From Deltaproteobacteria bacterium (GTDB lineage Bacteria > Myxococcota_A > UBA9042 > CAIXZC01): a stretch of 43,946 nucleotides of DNA. Within the stretch, counting starts at the first letter, position 1; each line of letters opens with the position of its first letter. The stretch covers positions 1 to 43,946 of the forward strand of contig VGRX01000006.1 of assembly GCA_016875215.1 (NCBI GenBank), given 5' to 3'. The translations under genes were made by a program, and so were the position numbers. The notes beneath the pieces are model-generated. The model was not told the DNA's origin. It ran no database searches and saw only the letters and a program-made list of their open reading frames with translations. Positions 35,662 to 43,813 of this stretch are shown in pieces.

Positions 35662-36303
35662 TCAGAGGCTCGTGTGGGTTTCCCGGTAGGCGGCGTCGGC
35701 GGGCATGCCGGCGTCGAGGCGTTCCTTGACGGCCATGCCCATGCGGAATCCCTGGGCCAGCACGGCCTGGTTGGCCAGGACGGCGTGCTCGCCCTTGCGT
35801 TCGAACTGGGCCTTGATGAACGGGTCGAAGTCGGCCAGCTCGAACGGCAGGAAGGGCAGGGCCGCTCCGAGCATGGCCATGTTCTCGGCCCTGGGCATCT
35901 TGTTGGCCGTGGCGATTGCCTTCGCATCGACCAGCAGCGCCCGGGGCAGCTCGAGGAGCGCATCGAGGATCGCTTTCTCGTCCGGGTAGTCCGGGATGTT
36001 CTTGAACGGGTGGACCGAGCTGACCACGACGCCGTCGCGGTGCAGCAACGGGAGATACCGCTGCACCTCGAGCGGCTCCACGGACAGGATCATGTCGGCC
36101 TGCCCCCTCGGGATGAGGTCGGAGACGATCTCGCGGTCGGAAAACCTGAGGTGCGAGTACACCGCGCCGCCCCGCTGGGCCATGCCGTGGACCTCGGCCT
36201 GCCTGATGCGATAGCCGCGGGCCAGGGCCGCGTTGTCCAGCATGTAGGCGATGGTGAGGATTCCCTGCCCGCCCACGCCCGCCAGGATGATGTCGTATTT
36301 CAT
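35662..36303 (-). CDS. iorB: Indolepyruvate:ferredoxin oxidoreductase, beta subunit
   Basis: 213 residues, matching IorB length. The N-terminus KYDIILAGVGGQGILTIAYM and the segment QAEVHGMAQRGGAVYSHLRF are the family's gamma-type fold signatures of 2-oxoacid oxidoreductases, which bind CoA or form the core. Begins 15 bases after the iorA stop, with GGAGGAGGG in the gap. With IorA it decarboxylates aryl or other 2-oxoacids (indolepyruvate, phenylpyruvate) to acyl-CoA while reducing ferredoxin. Confidence 0.9.
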   Translation of the reverse strand: MKYDIILAGVGGQGILTIAYMLDNAALARGYRIRQAEVHGMAQRGGAVYSHLRFSDREIVSDLIPRGQADMILSVEPLEVQRYLPLLHRDGVVVSSVHPFKNIPDYPDEKAILDALLELPRALLVDAKAIATANKMPRAENMAMLGAALPFLPFELADFDPFIKAQFERKGEHAVLANQAVLAQGFRMGMAVKERLDAGMPADAAYRETHTSL

Positions 36304-36318
36304 CGCTGCCCTCCTCCG

Positions 36319-37896
36319 CTATCGCTTGGCCTGCACACAATCTCGTTTCGGGATGATGACCGAGAGCCCCTTGTACGCGAGCTCCTCGCGGATGATGCGG
36401 GCATTCTCCTCGAGGTTCTTGGGCAGGGGGCTGAGCACCCGCACATGCTCGGGCTCGACCCCGAGGCCGATGACCGCATTGACCAACGCGTCACCCGTCA
36501 GCAGCGTGTCCTGCTTGCCGGTCATGGCCACGGTCCCGTTGTCGAGGATGAACACGGTCATGGGGAGCTTCTCGTACGCGGCGGTGAGCAGCCCGGTCAT
36601 GCCGGAATGCCCGAAGGTCGAGTCCCCGATGGAGCACATGACCGGGTGAATCCCGGCATGGGCCGCGCCGATGGCCATGGCGATGCTTGCCCCCATGTCG
36701 ACGCAGGAATCGACCGCGTTGTACGGGGGGTAGAACGACAGCGTGTAGCACCCGATATCGCTGAAGATCGGGACCTTGGGGAAGTCGCCGGCAGCGAGCT
36801 TCAGTGCCCGGTAGGAGTCCGCATGCGGGCAGCCGGGGCACAGCGCGGGTGGCCGGCCGGGGAGCTTTTCGAGGGTCGGCGCAAACGCGGATTCCATGGC
36901 GATTCCGAAGGCCCTGGCCGCGATGGCCGGCGTCAGCTCGCCGGTCCGCGGAAGCCGGCCGTCCAGCTTCCCATGGACCGCCTTTCCGGCAACCCCGACC
37001 ACGCCCCGCAACAGCTCCTCCAGGAATGGGTAGCCCTCCTCGACCACCACGATCTCGTCCACGGTTTCGACGAGCTTGCGGATCATGCCCATCGGGGTCG
37101 GGTAGCACCCCACCTTGACGTAGGGATGCGGGATCCCTGCCGGGAATGCCTCCCGCACGTAGTTGAACGCCATGGCATTGCACAGGATGCCCAGCTTCCG
37201 GTCTCCGTCCAGGCAGATCCGGTTGTGCGGGGACTTCGCCGCGTATTCCTCGAGCGCGGACTGCTTGGCCGCGAGCTTGTCGTACTGGATCCGGGCATTG
37301 CTCGGGAGCAGGATGTACCCGGCCGCGTCCTCCGTAATCCTGAGCGCGTTCTGGGCGCGGCCCTCCATGGTGACCACGCCGGCCCGGCTGTGGGCCAGTC
37401 GGGTGACGATCCGCACCATGACCGGGGTCTTGAACCGCTCCGACAGATCGAAGGCTTCCCGGGTCATGTCGTAGGCTTCCTGCTGGTTGAGCGGCTCGAG
37501 GCACGGGATGAGCGCGAACCGGGCCAGGTAGCGGGAATCCTGCTCGTTCTGGGACGAGTGCATGCCCGGGTCGTCGGCCACGCAGAGCACCAGGCCGCCA
37601 TCCACGCCGGTGATCCCCGAGTTGACAAAGGGGTCGGCAGCCACATTGAGCCCCACGTGCTTCATCGAGGTCAGCGCCCGTTTGCCGCAGTAGGACATGC
37701 CGATGGCCCCTTCGTACGCCACCTTCTCGTTCGCGGACCAGCTGGCGGTCACGTTGAATTCCTTCGCCCTGGACTGGACGTATTCCAGGATCTCCGTGGC
37801 GGGGGTTCCCGGGTACGAGTAGGCCCCGCTGATTCCCGCATGAAGGGCAGCCAATGCCACCGCCTCGTCCCCCAGGAGCAGTTCCTGCTTCTTCAT
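36319..37896 (-). CDS. iorA: Indolepyruvate:ferredoxin oxidoreductase, alpha subunit, lacking the C-terminal ferredoxin domain
   Basis: 525 residues from ATG 37896 (GGGGAGG upstream). N-terminal pyrimidine domain: SGAYSYPGTPATEILEYVQ. Thiamin-diphosphate part: LCPGCPHADSYRAL (about residue 365) and GDSTFGHSGMTGLLTAAYEK to DN. Typical IorA is about 580-640 residues and ends with two 4Fe-4S clusters. Here the protein ends at GLSVIIPKRDCVQAKR and the stop is only 15 bases before iorB, so the cluster domain is truly absent in this sequence. The electron acceptor must then be a separate ferredoxin or another protein. Confidence 0.88.
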   Translation of the reverse strand: MKKQELLLGDEAVALAALHAGISGAYSYPGTPATEILEYVQSRAKEFNVTASWSANEKVAYEGAIGMSYCGKRALTSMKHVGLNVAADPFVNSGITGVDGGLVLCVADDPGMHSSQNEQDSRYLARFALIPCLEPLNQQEAYDMTREAFDLSERFKTPVMVRIVTRLAHSRAGVVTMEGRAQNALRITEDAAGYILLPSNARIQYDKLAAKQSALEEYAAKSPHNRICLDGDRKLGILCNAMAFNYVREAFPAGIPHPYVKVGCYPTPMGMIRKLVETVDEIVVVEEGYPFLEELLRGVVGVAGKAVHGKLDGRLPRTGELTPAIAARAFGIAMESAFAPTLEKLPGRPPALCPGCPHADSYRALKLAAGDFPKVPIFSDIGCYTLSFYPPYNAVDSCVDMGASIAMAIGAAHAGIHPVMCSIGDSTFGHSGMTGLLTAAYEKLPMTVFILDNGTVAMTGKQDTLLTGDALVNAVIGLGVEPEHVRVLSPLPKNLEENARIIREELAYKGLSVIIPKRDCVQAKR

Positions 37897-37975
37897 CGAT
37901 CGCCTCCCCTTCCCCGCATGCCTGCTCCGCCCGGCGTCCCGACGACCGGGGGGGCCATGCAGGCAATGTCGCAAC

Positions 37976-38005
37976 TTTCTACCGTCCGGCCGCGCGTGGG
38001 GTCAA
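37976..38005 (-). promoter_or_regulatory. Possible promoter of the iorAB-acyl-CoA synthetase operon
   Basis: TTGACC (38005-38000) and TAGAAA (37981-37976) on the minus strand, 18 bp apart. Start near 37969, ATG at 37896. An AT-rich patch (AAATATTTT, 38009-38017) lies just upstream. Confidence 0.4.
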
Positions 38006-38104
38006 GGGAAATATTTTACAAGATGCCCACACACAACCACCCCCCCGGGAGGAGGCCGCAGCGAGTGGGGCGGATCCGCATGGAGAACCCGGGGGAACGG
38101 GGGA

Positions 38105-38971
38105 CTACCGGAGCCGCTCACGGGCCTGGGCGGCATGGCGGGACCAGGGGCACTCGGACAGCAGCATCCTGAGAGCCTCCTGCTCCAACTCGTCGTTTCC
38201 GAGATCCGCATGGACCACGGCGATCCGCCACAGGGCGTCGTCCTTGAGTGCCAGGCCGTCGTGGAAGTTGATGACCAGCGCGTACTCGAAAAGGGCCTTC
38301 TCGCGTCGGCCCTGGCGCTCGTAGAGCCGGGCCAGGCGGTAGCGCACCTTCTGCACGAAGCGGCCCGACAGGGCATCGGTTCCCCAGCCCGGGTGGGGCA
38401 GGAGCGCCTCTTCGAGGACGGCCGTCTCGTCCCCCCGGTACCCCCGGTCACGGCAGATGTCCGCGGCCAGCCACACCGCATCGTCCCAGAGCGGAGAAGG
38501 CGAGTGCTCGTCGATCAGCCGCAGGAGCAGGTAGAGCGCCAGGCGTTCGTCCTGGTCCTGGCCCGTGCCGGCCATGAGCTTTGCTCCGTGGAAAAGGAGG
38601 TGTGCGGCCAGCGGCGACCTCGGATCCATCGAGTAGTGGGCAAGCAGCACGCCCGCTGCCGAGACCCCCTTGCGGGCCAGCGATCCGTCCATCGCTGCCA
38701 CCTGCTCCACCGCCTGCCGGGACCAGTAGGCATCGTCCCCCTCCTCCAGGATGGGTTCGAGCAATCCGAGGGCGGTGAGAGGTGAGCTTTCCAGCGTTCT
38801 CGCATCGAGCACGCGGGCCTTGCGGTCCGAGGGAGACAGCGGGGCGTCGGAAGCGCCCCGGAGACGCGTGGACGCGCAGGCGCCCGTGAGCAGAATGGAG
38901 ACGGACAGGACGATTGCAGCGGCAGCACCCCGCCGGGCCGGACGGGCATTTCCGTGGCACGAACGCCTCAT
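38105..38971 (-). CDS. TPR-type lipoprotein
   Basis: 288 residues from ATG 38971, with GGAGGG upstream; the ATG shares one base with the previous stop (TGATG). After a basic start and hydrophobic stretch (AAAAIVLSVSILL) the lipobox TGAC lies near residue 33. The rest is helical with repeats of about 35-40 residues (for example YRLARLYERQGRREKALFEY and DDALWRIAVVHADLGNDELE), like BamD/YfgC-type TPR solenoids. Likely an envelope scaffold; partner unknown. Last gene of the fmdB-queC run. Confidence 0.75.
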   Translation of the reverse strand: MRRSCHGNARPARRGAAAAIVLSVSILLTGACASTRLRGASDAPLSPSDRKARVLDARTLESSPLTALGLLEPILEEGDDAYWSRQAVEQVAAMDGSLARKGVSAAGVLLAHYSMDPRSPLAAHLLFHGAKLMAGTGQDQDERLALYLLLRLIDEHSPSPLWDDAVWLAADICRDRGYRGDETAVLEEALLPHPGWGTDALSGRFVQKVRYRLARLYERQGRREKALFEYALVINFHDGLALKDDALWRIAVVHADLGNDELEQEALRMLLSECPWSRHAAQARERLR

Positions 38972-39834
38972 CACCTTCCCTCCGCCTCGGGCCTTCCGGA
39001 GAACAGGGCAGAAAGCAGCCGGTCGTGGATGCGCCCGTTGGAGGCCACGATGTCGGGGTTGAACGGAGTGTATTCCTGGCCGGCGAATCCGGTGACGCGG
39101 CCGCCCGCCTCTTCGACCAGGAGCTGCCCGGCCGCGGTATCCCACGGCTTGAGCCCCCGCTCCCAGAAGCCGTCGAACCGGCCGGCAGCGACAAAGGCGA
39201 GGTCCACGGCAGCGGCCCCCATCCGGCGGACCCCCTGGACATTGAGGATCATCCGGCGCCAGTCCTCGAGGATGGTCTCCACCACCTGGCGGCGGTTGTA
39301 CGGATGGCCCGTGGCAACCAGCGATTCGTTGAGGTCGCCGGACGTGGTGACCGACAGCCGGGTCTCATTGCGCCAGGCGCCCATCCCCTGCCCTGCCCAG
39401 AACAGCTCCCGGGTCACGGGCAAGTACACAACGCCGCCCCGGGTCCTGCCTCCCGAAGCGATCGCTATCGAGACTGCGAAGATCGGGTGCCCGTGGACGA
39501 AGTTCGTGGTTCCGTCGAGCGGGTCCACGATGAAGGACCAGCCCGAGCTTCCTTCCCGGGTCCCCGATTCCTCCCCCACGATGCAGTCCGCAGGGAAGCG
39601 GTCCAGGAACCGGTCGATGAGATAGCGCTCGCTGGCCCGGTCGGCCTCGGACACGAGGTCGAGGTTGCCCTTGCGGTCGTACCCCGAGAGCCGGCCCCAG
39701 TGCTTCATCAGGATCTTGCCGGCATCCCATGCCGCAGCCTTGGCGAGGGCGAGTCGCTGGAAGCTCCCCTCGTCGAGGGGGCGTTCCTGGCGGGGGGCTC
39801 CGGGAAGAACCGGCACTTCCCTGTCCGTCGTCAT
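38971..39834 (-). CDS. Inositol monophosphatase family phosphatase
   Basis: 287 residues with all metal-site motifs: GEESG (about residue 73), DPLDGTTNFVHG (about 91-102) and PWDTAAG (about 222-228). The family hydrolyses inositol-1-phosphate, fructose-1,6-bisphosphate, 3'-phosphoadenosine phosphate or histidinol phosphate; length and motif do not separate these. ATG 39834 has GGAGG five bases upstream. An ATG at 39849 overlapping the queC stop (ATGA) is possible and would add five residues. Lies in the run fmdB, queC, this gene and the TPR lipoprotein gene. Confidence 0.88.
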   Translation of the reverse strand: MTTDREVPVLPGAPRQERPLDEGSFQRLALAKAAAWDAGKILMKHWGRLSGYDRKGNLDLVSEADRASERYLIDRFLDRFPADCIVGEESGTREGSSGWSFIVDPLDGTTNFVHGHPIFAVSIAIASGGRTRGGVVYLPVTRELFWAGQGMGAWRNETRLSVTTSGDLNESLVATGHPYNRRQVVETILEDWRRMILNVQGVRRMGAAAVDLAFVAAGRFDGFWERGLKPWDTAAGQLLVEEAGGRVTGFAGQEYTPFNPDIVASNGRIHDRLLSALFSGRPEAEGR

Positions 39835-39845
39835 GCCATCCTCCG

Positions 39846-40559
39846 TCATCCGATCTCGGGGCGGACCGCATAGCCGATCGGATCGGCCGCGCCCGCTTCG
39901 GAAAAGCCCTTCAGCCTCAGGAGACACGACTCGCACCGACCGCAGGAGAGGCCGCTCTCCGTCGGCTGGTAGCAGCTCAGGGTCAGGCCGTAGTCCACGC
40001 CCAGGGAGAGCCCGAGCCGGATGATCTCCCCCTTGGTCAACCGCATGAGCGGCGCCCGGATCCGGATCGGCCGACCTCCGGAGGAGCCTTCCGCCACAGC
40101 GAGCCGGGCGAGCCGGTTGAACGCCTTCATGTACTCCGGCCGGCAATCGGGATAACCGCTGTAGTCGACCGCGTTGGCGCCGATGAAGATCGTGTGCGCT
40201 CCGAGAACTTCGGCCCAGCCGAGCGCCAGGGAGAGAAGCACGGTGTTGCGGGCCGGTACGTAGGTCTCGGGAATGCCGAAGCGCCTCGACGCCTCGTCCG
40301 GACCGGGGACCTGCCGGTGCTCGAGCAGGACCGAGCCGCCGATGCTCTTGAGGTCGATGGCGATCTCCTGGTGGCGAACGGCCCCGAGGGAGCGGGAGAC
40401 CGCAGCCGCTGCCACCAGCTCGCGCCAGGCATGCTGGCCGTAGTGGACACTGAGGGTGTGGCACTGGAACGAGCGGCTCCGGGCAACGGCCAGGGCGGTG
40501 GCGGAATCGAGACCGCCGCTGAGCAGCACCACAGCCTTCTCTTCCGCTCTCTTCTTCAT
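39846..40559 (-). CDS. queC: 7-cyano-7-deazaguanine synthase QueC
   Basis: 237 residues. It converts 7-carboxy-7-deazaguanine to preQ0 using ATP and ammonia, for queuosine in tRNA. ATP-pyrophosphatase loop [14 protein letters not shown] (about residues 11-24) is present; zinc-binding cysteines occur in [17 protein letters not shown] (about residues 196-212); [17 protein letters not shown] and [18 protein letters not shown] are typical. No other queuosine gene or preQ1-like leader was seen nearby. Start 14 bases after the fmdB stop. Confidence 0.93.
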   Translation of the reverse strand: MKKRAEEKAVVLLSGGLDSATALAVARSRSFQCHTLSVHYGQHAWRELVAAAAVSRSLGAVRHQEIAIDLKSIGGSVLLEHRQVPGPDEASRRFGIPETYVPARNTVLLSLALGWAEVLGAHTIFIGANAVDYSGYPDCRPEYMKAFNRLARLAVAEGSSGGRPIRIRAPLMRLTKGEIIRLGLSLGVDYGLTLSCYQPTESGLSCGRCESCLLRLKGFSEAGAADPIGYAVRPEIG

Positions 40560-40573
40560 CGAAGGACTACCGC

Positions 40574-40924
40574 TCAGGCGGTACCGGTGGTTCCTGCCGC
40601 CCTGGCAGGTTCCTTCGCGACGCCGTCGCTCTTGTCCGCTCTCTTGTCCGCTCTCTTGTCCGTGCTCTTGTCCGTGCTCTTGTCAGTTGCGGAGGGGGCG
40701 GTTTCGGTCTTTTCTTCCTTGTGCGAGGTGGAGTTGGTCTTCTTGCCTGCGTAGTCGGTCACATACCAGCCGCTCCCCTTGAGCTGGAACGAGCTCATCG
40801 AGACCTGGCGATGCACATCCAAGGAGCCGCACGCGGAGCACGCAGGCCGGGAGTCGTCGGTGATGCGGCGCCACTGCTCGAAGTCGCGTCCGCAGGCGTT
40901 GCAGCGGTACTCGTAGATGGGCAT
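40574..40924 (-). CDS. FmdB-type zinc-ribbon protein with repetitive charged tail
   Basis: 116 residues. The zinc ribbon is [19 protein letters not shown] followed by CSACGS, i.e. two CxxC pairs typical of FmdB regulators. Residues 50-60 ([14 protein letters not shown]) are also conserved in the family. The tail (about residues 65-116) is charged and contains [20 protein letters not shown], encoded by a 12-base DNA repeat at 40631-40684. Function of the family is poorly known. First gene of its run with a strong promoter. Confidence 0.85.
   Translation of the reverse strand: MPIYEYRCNACGRDFEQWRRITDDSRPACSACGSLDVHRQVSMSSFQLKGSGWYVTDYAGKKTNSTSHKEEKTETAPSATDKSTDKSTDKRADKRADKSDGVAKEPARAAGTTGTA
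40631..40684. repeat. 12-base tandem repeat inside the FmdB-type gene
   Basis: Five units of CTTGTCCGCTCT or CTTGTCCGTGCT, the last partial. Being a multiple of three it preserves frame, and copy-number change would lengthen or shorten the charged tail. Confidence 0.9.
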
Positions 40925-40956
40925 CTGCGTCTCCTCCCTCGCTCGATCCCGGGCTC

Positions 40957-40985
40957 TAGATAGTCGCAGCGAGGGCGATTGTCAA
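40957..40985 (-). promoter_or_regulatory. Strong sigma70-type promoter for the FmdB-queC run
   Basis: TTGACA (40985-40980) and TATCTA (40962-40957) on the minus strand, 17 bp apart. Start near 40950, 26 bases before the ATG at 40924. Confidence 0.65.
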
Positions 40986-41027
40986 GGGTCCCACTCCCCG
41001 CCAACCGGCATTTCGGGCGAGGGGGTC

Positions 41028-41837
41028 CTACAACTCCAGGTCCAGCCCTTCGCGAGCGATGACGGTGTTTGCGAACTCCCGCCTCGCCGTGTCGGCAACC
41101 CGGTCCATGAACTCGTCATCGTGGTTCGGGTCGTGGTGGAACAGCACGAGCTGCTTGACTCGGGCCGCTGCAGCGATGTGGCAGGCATGCAGCCAGGAGG
41201 AGTGCCCCCAGCCCACGTGCTTCTCGTACTCCTCCGGGGTGTACATGGTATCCAGCGACAGGAGGTCCGCACCCTCGCAGAAGGAGATGACCGAGTCCTC
41301 GTACTCCGGCGTGTGCTCGTGGTCCGTGAGATGGACCAGGCGCCTGCCGTTGACGTCGAAGCGGACCCCGGTGGCCTCGTTGGGATGGTTGAGCTTGACC
41401 GTGGAGATGCGGGCCCCGGGGACGGAGAAGCTCTCCCCCTTGGGTACTTCGTTGAACGTGAGCGTGGCAGGCAGGCCGCCCAGGTTGACCGGGAAGTTGG
41501 GTTCCTGCATCTGCCCCTTGAGGACCGATTCCAGGCTGACATCGGCCTTGTGTCCGGAGTACACGTGGATGGTGTGCCCTTTGCGATAGTTGGGGAGGAA
41601 GAAGGGGAAGCCCTGGATGTGGTCCCAGTGGAGGTGGGTGAGGACGAGGCCGAATTCCTCGGGCTGCGTCATCAGCCTGCCGAGCGGAATGATCCCGGTA
41701 CCGGCGTCGATGATCACGCGGCCGCGAGGAGTCCGAACCTCGACGCAGCTCGTGTTGCCGCCGTAACGGACCGTGCCGGGCCCGGGCATCGGGACGCTCC
41801 CTCGTACTCCCCAGTATCGAATCGCCAGGCCGGACAT
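41028..41837 (-). CDS. Metallo-beta-lactamase-fold hydrolase
   Basis: 269 residues from ATG 41837 (GGAGGGGG upstream); an ATG at 41885 would add 16 residues across the -10 region. Motifs: IRYWGVRGSVPMPGP at the N-terminus, THLHWDHIQG (HxHxDH, about residues 68-77), LNHP (about 147), LSLDTMY (about 192) and LFHHDPNHDD (about 232-241), which complete a dinuclear metal site. The RYWGVRGS start recurs in PhnP-like and cyclic-nucleotide-type phosphodiesterases and in domains linked to response regulators. Substrate unknown. Confidence 0.87.
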   Translation of the reverse strand: MSGLAIRYWGVRGSVPMPGPGTVRYGGNTSCVEVRTPRGRVIIDAGTGIIPLGRLMTQPEEFGLVLTHLHWDHIQGFPFFLPNYRKGHTIHVYSGHKADVSLESVLKGQMQEPNFPVNLGGLPATLTFNEVPKGESFSVPGARISTVKLNHPNEATGVRFDVNGRRLVHLTDHEHTPEYEDSVISFCEGADLLSLDTMYTPEEYEKHVGWGHSSWLHACHIAAAARVKQLVLFHHDPNHDDEFMDRVADTARREFANTVIAREGLDLEL

Positions 41838-41873
41838 GGGCAATTCCCCCTCCCAGTCACCAGAATTGGGCGT

Positions 41874-41901
41874 ATTATACCCCATCCGACCTGTCGGTAA
41901 A
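41874..41901 (-). promoter_or_regulatory. Promoter with perfect -10 for the metallo-hydrolase gene
   Basis: TATAAT (41879-41874) on the minus strand with TTTACC (41901-41896) 16 bp upstream. Start near 41867, 30 bases before the ATG at 41837. Confidence 0.6.
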
Positions 41902-41980
41902 CAACAATCTGCCTTCCTTCCGCAACAGGTCTGCTCGTCAACCCGGCAGTGATCGGGGGCCGAGCGGACGATCGGCTGCC

Positions 41981-42009
41981 TTGACCCTGATCCGCTTCCC
42001 GGCTACCAT
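41981..42009 (+). promoter_or_regulatory. Possible promoter for the formyltransferase-like gene
   Basis: TTGACC (41981-41986), 17 bp, TACCAT (42004-42009). Start near 42016; ATG at 42104. Confidence 0.4.
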
Positions 42010-42103
42010 GCGGGCTGGACGGGGAACCCAGAGAACTTCGCCCTCCCTGCCGTGGCGAGAGAGGGCAACCGTCGAGCCGCCGCAGCGAATCGGGAGAGCC
42101 GGC

Positions 42104-42769
42104 ATGGACAAGACGAAATGTTCACTCCTGTTCCTTGGAAAGAAAGACGATTCTCATACAGCAAGAGCGTTGGAGTTCTGCCGGATGAACCTCTCCGACG
42201 TCTCCGCCCACCTGGGCCGCTGGGGCGACCCCATGCCGCAGGAGATCTGCACCTGGGAAGGAGACTACATCATCAGCTACTTGTCCAGGTGGGTTGTTCC
42301 TGAGCATGTTCTCAACAAAGCAAGAATAGCCGCAATCAATTTCCATCCGGCATCTCCGGACTACCCTGGCATCGGATGCAACAACTTCGCTCTCTATGAT
42401 AATGCGCAAGAATACGGCACCACTTGTCATCATATGACGACGGCTGTCGATACGGGCACAATTATCAAAACGCGGCTTTTCCCTGTGTTTCCGGAAGATA
42501 ACGTAGCGACGCTCCTTGCGCGCACATACGATGAACAGCTGATATTATTCTATGAAATAGCCGATCTAATAAAAAACGAAAAAGAACTGCCGATATCTGA
42601 CGAGCAATGGACAAGAAAACCGTTCACCAGAACGGAATTCAATAAGCTAAGCAAAATAACCCCGGACATGGGCAAAGAAGAAATCGCCAGGAGGATCCGG
42701 GCGACCTCTTTCGGCACCTGGAAGCCGACCGTCGAGCTGCACGGCTTCGTGTTCGAGCTGAAGGCCTGA
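42104..42769 (+). CDS. Formyltransferase-fold protein with AT-rich, possibly transferred core
   Basis: 221 residues from ATG 42104 (GGAGAG upstream). The segment AAINFHPASPDYPGIGCNNF (about residues 75-94) matches the formyl-THF-dependent N-formyltransferase motif (Asn and His of the catalytic triad). The partner Asp is probably in AVDTGTII (about residue 113). This family formylates methionyl-tRNA or amino sugars of nucleotide-linked glycans (ArnA, WbkC, VioF). At 221 residues it is shorter than Fmt and lacks its C-terminal domain, so a sugar or metabolite substrate is more likely. The middle (about 42300-42680) is strikingly AT-rich with codons such as AAA, ATA and TTA, between GC-rich ends. 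Confidence 0.78.
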   Translation: MDKTKCSLLFLGKKDDSHTARALEFCRMNLSDVSAHLGRWGDPMPQEICTWEGDYIISYLSRWVVPEHVLNKARIAAINFHPASPDYPGIGCNNFALYDNAQEYGTTCHHMTTAVDTGTIIKTRLFPVFPEDNVATLLARTYDEQLILFYEIADLIKNEKELPISDEQWTRKPFTRTEFNKLSKITPDMGKEEIARRIRATSFGTWKPTVELHGFVFELKA

Positions 42770-42823
42770 AGGGGGATGCATGCTCTTGCGCACGATGAAG
42801 ATGAAATCCCGGATCGCTGCCCA

Positions 42824-42852
42824 TTGAACTTGCTCCCGTCCTGGTGTAGGCT
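42824..42852 (+). promoter_or_regulatory. sigma70-type promoter for argF
   Basis: TTGAAC (42824-42829), 17 bp, TAGGCT (42847-42852). Start near 42859; ATG at 42887. Confidence 0.45.
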
Positions 42853-42886
42853 CCACCCGATCTTTGGGGAGGAGGAGGGGATTCCC

Positions 42887-43813
42887 ATGTGGCCAAAGGA
42901 CCTGTTGAGAATCGCGGACCTGACCCGGAAGGACATCGTCGATCTGTTCGACCTGGTCAAGCGGATGAAGGAGAACAGGCAGGAGTTCGCCAAGGCGTGT
43001 GAAGGCAAGGTGCTCGGCATGCTCTTCCGCAAGCCGTCCACCCGGACCCGGGTCTCGTTCGAGACCGCGATCTACCAGCTCGGCGGGTACGGCATGCTGT
43101 TCCGGCCCGACGAGCTCCAGCTCGGCCGCGGAGAGACCATTTCGGATACCGCCCGAGTGCTCTCCCGTTACATCGACGCCATGATGATCCGCACGTTTGC
43201 CCACGACGAGGTCGTGGAGTTTGCCAGGCATGCCGCCATTCCGACCATCAACGGGCTGACCGACCTGCTCCACCCGTGCCAGGGGTTGACCGACTACTTC
43301 ACGATGTGGGAGCACCTGGGCAACCTCGACGGGCTGAAGGTGACCTATGTGGGTGACGGCAACAACGTGGCCCACTCGCTGATCCTCGGAGCGGCCAAGC
43401 TCGGCGTGCACCTGACCGTCGCCACCCCCCGCGGCCATGAGCCGGACGCCGAGATCCTCACCCTGGCGATGGCGGACAAGGACCGCAACGGCTCGGTCAT
43501 CGAAGTGCTCAACGATCCGGTGCAGGCGGTCGCTGGCGCCCGGGTGGTGTACACCGACGTCTGGGCCTCCATGGGCCAGGAAGAACAGGCATCTGCCCGC
43601 AACGCGCTGTTCAAGCCATACCAGGTCAACATGTCGCTCCTTTCGCATGCGGACCGGGACTGGCGGTTCATGCACTGCCTGCCCGCGCATCGCGGCCACG
43701 AGGTCGTGGACGACGTATGCGACCACCCGCAGTCGATCATCTTCGACCAGGCGGAGAACCGACTCCATGTGCAGAAGGGAATCCTGTACAACCTGATCCG
43801 ACGTAACGGCTGA
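42887..43813 (+). CDS. argF: Ornithine carbamoyltransferase
   Basis: 308 residues from ATG 42887 with GGAGGAGG upstream; a longer frame from 42776 has no site. It joins ornithine and carbamoyl phosphate to citrulline in arginine synthesis. Carbamoyl-phosphate motif FRKPSTRTRVSFETA (about residues 46-60), FRPDELQLGRGE, HPCQGLTDYF (about 127-136), DVWASMGQE (about 224-232) and HCLPAHRGHEV (about 263-273) are all present and intact; SMG and HCLP separate OTCase from aspartate carbamoyltransferase. No arginine-pathway neighbour is seen inside the window. Confidence 0.95.
   Translation: MWPKDLLRIADLTRKDIVDLFDLVKRMKENRQEFAKACEGKVLGMLFRKPSTRTRVSFETAIYQLGGYGMLFRPDELQLGRGETISDTARVLSRYIDAMMIRTFAHDEVVEFARHAAIPTINGLTDLLHPCQGLTDYFTMWEHLGNLDGLKVTYVGDGNNVAHSLILGAAKLGVHLTVATPRGHEPDAEILTLAMADKDRNGSVIEVLNDPVQAVAGARVVYTDVWASMGQEEQASARNALFKPYQVNMSLLSHADRDWRFMHCLPAHRGHEVVDDVCDHPQSIIFDQAENRLHVQKGILYNLIRRNG

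Noticed and set aside
35674-38172. Plus-strand open frame opposite iorAB
   Set aside because: Shadow of well-conserved oxidoreductase genes on the other strand.
40560-40573. preQ1 riboswitch before queC
   Set aside because: The gap to fmdB is only 14 bases and no pseudoknot-like leader is present at the operon promoter.
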